Positions 62,329 through 64,000 of a DNA stretch of 64,000 bases are shown here, in pieces. Origin of the DNA: JAAUUJ01 sp964392245 (GTDB taxonomy: Bacteria; Cyanobacteriota; Cyanobacteriia; Thermostichales; Thermostichaceae); contig CAYMOX010000007.1 of NCBI GenBank assembly GCA_964392245.1, forward strand, positions 1-64,000, read 5' to 3'. Positions within the stretch are counted from its first letter, which is position 1. Each line of letters starts with the position of its first letter. A program made the translations under genes and the position numbers. Below the pieces are notes generated by a model. It ran no database searches and was not told where the DNA came from. It worked only from the letters and a program-made list of their open reading frames with translations.

Positions 62329-63357
62329 TTACTCCGGCCCCACCAGGCTGGCGCGTGTCTCTCGGCCACTCAAAATATCAAGACGAAAGGTTAGCGAGGG
62401 GCTGACGTTTCCCTCCGGAAGGGGTTGAAATGGGGCAGCACGGCGAATGGAACTGACCACCGCACTATCCACCAGATCATCTCCGGATGAGTCAGCCACC
62501 AGAATTTTCTCAAGACTACCATCGGCCCGTAGAGTCAGATTGACACGAGTGAGATGGCTGTCATGATTGGTGGACTGGATCAGCCACTGCTGCTGAATCT
62601 CTGTCTGCAGGTGGGCCAGGTATGCTCCCCATTGCAGATCCGCTTTAGCCGCCAGATTCGCGGGTCCTGGGGAAGGCTGACGGGTATGGGCCAGACCTGA
62701 TATTTCTCCTGCTGTCCCCTTCTGGGCCTGGGGGGGCGGGGTCGATACAGGAGCGGGGGGCACCACAGGGGCCTGAACCGATGGAGCTGAAGCGGATCTA
62801 GGCAACGGGGGGGGAACAGATCGGGAGGTTGCCGCCACCAGCTTCTCCAGATGGGCCTGGTAGTGATCCAAATGATGCCTCTGCTCTGGGTATTGGGTCT
62901 GCCATTCCTGCACCAACGCCAGAGCCTGTGCCCAGTCCTGGGAGGCCACCGCCTGTTGTAAGTGGTTGAACCAGAGGGTTTGGGACAAAGATTGTGAGGA
63001 TTGAGCAGCAGCACCCATAGGGGCAACCGCAGTTGGAGAGACTGCCCCCGATCCCCCCACCGACTGTTCCTCCTGAAGCAGATCTTGGGGACCCGTAGCC
63101 TCTGCTGCTGCCATTGAGAGAACGTCTGGTTCTGCTGGAGGTTCCTCTGGCTGCTCTTCTGGGAGAGGGATCAGGCGAAACTCTAGCCATTCCTGCCTTT
63201 GTGGCTGAGCATGGGAAAGCAAGATCACCCAGACAACAGCTGCAGCAGAATGAAGAAGAAGCGATAAAACCAAAGAATAAACAAGCTCAAACTCAACTTG
63301 CTTCCCCTGCTGGCCAGAGCGGAATTTCAAGTCCTCAACCTTCTCCCTGCCTGACAT
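62329..63357 (-). CDS. TonB-family C-terminal domain protein
   Basis: This 342-residue protein from ATG 63357 has one membrane helix near the N-terminus (LVYSLVLSLLLHSAAAVVWVILL, about residues 24-46). A long Pro/Ala/Gln-rich periplasmic linker follows, with a helical stretch (QAVASQDWAQALALVQEWQ). The TonB C-terminal domain comes last (about 245-335) with LQTEIQQQWLIQ, VNLTLRADGSLEKILVADSS and AAPFQPLPEG. TonB proteins transmit energy to outer-membrane receptors. No ExbBD or receptor gene is present, so its partner is unknown; cyanobacterial members may have other roles. Confidence 0.85.
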   Translation of the reverse strand: MSGREKVEDLKFRSGQQGKQVEFELVYSLVLSLLLHSAAAVVWVILLSHAQPQRQEWLEFRLIPLPEEQPEEPPAEPDVLSMAAAEATGPQDLLQEEQSVGGSGAVSPTAVAPMGAAAQSSQSLSQTLWFNHLQQAVASQDWAQALALVQEWQTQYPEQRHHLDHYQAHLEKLVAATSRSVPPPLPRSASAPSVQAPVVPPAPVSTPPPQAQKGTAGEISGLAHTRQPSPGPANLAAKADLQWGAYLAHLQTEIQQQWLIQSTNHDSHLTRVNLTLRADGSLEKILVADSSGDDLVDSAVVSSIRRAAPFQPLPEGNVSPSLTFRLDILSGRETRASLVGPE

Positions 63358-63450
63358 GGCACCGTTCCATGTTTGCCAGTTCCCGATCATGGTCGCGAGG
63401 GTGCCGTCGTGCAGACCCCGTTGAGTAGGGGCGGAACCCAGCTGGTCGCA

Positions 63451-63523
63451 TGGAGAGTAGGGGATTCGAACCCCTGACCTCTGCGGTGCGATCGCAGCGC
63501 TCTACCAACTGAGCTAACTCCCC
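63451..63523 (-). tRNA. tRNA-Ala (anticodon CGC)
   Basis: A 73-base cloverleaf is complete: acceptor GGGGAGT/ACTCTCC with the G3-U70 pair, the alanine identity element; D arm GCTC-AGTTGGTA-GAGC; anticodon arm CTGCG-ATCGCAC-CGCAG with anticodon CGC (63488-63490); T arm with TTCGAAT; discriminator A. The 3' CCA is not encoded. The anticodon arm contains the HIP1 octamer GCGATCGC. It reads GCG codons. Confidence 0.97.
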
Positions 63524-63553
63524 CCTGCCATCACTTTATCAAAGTCAATTGAT

Positions 63554-63582
63554 GAAAAGACCCCCTCGCCAGGCTGAGGGGG
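63554..63582 (-). terminator. Rho-independent terminator after petF
   Basis: Stem CCCCCTC/GAGGGGG (7 bp, 8-base loop) is followed on the minus strand by TCTTTTC. It lies about 60 bases after the petF stop and precedes the tRNA gene. Confidence 0.75.
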
Positions 63583-63640
63583 AAAGGGCTCTACATCCTG
63601 ATGCAAGCAACCTATCCCACACATCTGCGGGGAATCGGGG

Positions 63641-63940
63641 TTAATAGAGCTCCTCTTCCTGATGAGTAATGATCGTGCAATCAGAAGTGGGGTAGGCCAC
63701 ACAGGTGAGCACATAACCCGCTTCGATTTGATCATCATCCAGGAAGGACTGATCGCTCTGGTCAACAGTGCCACTGACTATCTTGCCTGCACAGGTGGAG
63801 CAAGCCCCAGCACGGCAGGAGTAGGGTAAGTCATAGCCCTGCTCTTCAGCTACATCGAGAATGTACTCATCGTCAGGGACATCCAGCGTGACGTCGAGGC
63901 CCTCGGCTTCGTTCATCAAGCGAACCTTATAGGTAGCCAT
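63641..63940 (-). CDS. petF: Plant-type [2Fe-2S] ferredoxin
   Basis: This 99-residue ferredoxin accepts electrons from photosystem I and feeds FNR, nitrogen reduction and thioredoxin. The start is ATG 63940 (MATYKVRLMNEAEG); upstream extension residues are not family-like. The cluster ligands are Cys42, Cys47 and Cys50 in YSCRAGACSTCAG and Cys80 in GYVLTCVAYPTSDC. The acidic C-terminal EELY end is typical of the main photosynthetic ferredoxin. Confidence 0.97.
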   Translation of the reverse strand: MATYKVRLMNEAEGLDVTLDVPDDEYILDVAEEQGYDLPYSCRAGACSTCAGKIVSGTVDQSDQSFLDDDQIEAGYVLTCVAYPTSDCTIITHQEEELY

Positions 63941-64000
63941 CTGGTAATCTCCAGAGAAACATCCATTCCTCATCCTGCCACTGTTCGGACAGGGATCAAG

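Overview
This window is cyanobacterial chromosome. It carries the photosystem II small subunits psbI and psbZ, the plant-type [2Fe-2S] ferredoxin petF, ycf66, a PII protein of the S49 type, two SLH-porins of the outer-membrane iron-uptake/OprB type, a PatA-type response regulator in a Pil chemotaxis operon, and several Uma2 genes. Coding is dense on both strands and moderately GC-rich. There is no rRNA, transposase, integrase, phage module or CRISPR array. I cannot name the species. The palindrome GGATCC is strikingly common, while the usual cyanobacterial HIP1 octamer GCGATCGC was seen essentially once, inside tRNA-Ala.

Layout. 1-2.4 kb is a Uma2 cluster with one broken copy. 2.4-5.8 kb holds aconitase B and a flavodoxin-fold quinone reductase. 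5.9-7.9 kb is a nitrogen module: an NtcA box, glnB (PII), an ammonium transporter and a terminator. 7.9-9.5 kb is an orphan C-terminal piece of the cobaltochelatase CobN. 9.8-13.2 kb holds two tandem porins, each closed by a terminator. 13.2-14.9 kb is psbI, a YqgF-like nuclease and a lipoprotein solute-binding protein on the minus strand. 15-26.3 kb is a Pil-type chemotaxis cluster (PatA-like regulator, two CheY-like proteins, CheW, MCP, giant CheA) expected to steer type IV pili. 26.5-31.2 kb is a repeat-rich accessory patch: a beta-lactamase-like protein, a DUF4351 remnant, a Uma2 gene, a truncated SAM-hydrolase copy, an Rpn-type nuclease gene and the intact SAM hydrolase. 31.2-42.2 kb is housekeeping: membrane protein, TxlA, DUF4330, SelO, phasin-like, psbZ-ribH, MnmH, serine hydrolase, TPR protein, TetR regulator, FolD. 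42.2-54.6 kb holds a broken small membrane protein, a sugar-phosphate transferase and a signalling block: CBS-PAS-GAF kinase, facing an apparent operon of an unknown 582-residue protein, a sensor kinase, a receiver and a hybrid kinase. 54.6-59.1 kb is an RND pump with its membrane-fusion protein. 59.2-64 kb holds pyrE, a Rhizobium etli-type asparaginase, ycf66, aroH, a TonB-like protein, tRNA-Ala(CGC) and petF.

The most informative points are: a 38-codon psbI whose stop overlaps the yqgF start; a 1879-residue CheA with duplicated Hpt domains, acidic LF repeats and a textbook EF-hand loop; the orphan CobN fragment; the glnB-amt pairing; a 95 percent direct repeat bracketing the Rpn gene; and the unknown 582-residue protein at the head of a phosphorelay operon. 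None of these proves a new system. The last and the CheA architecture are the best leads.
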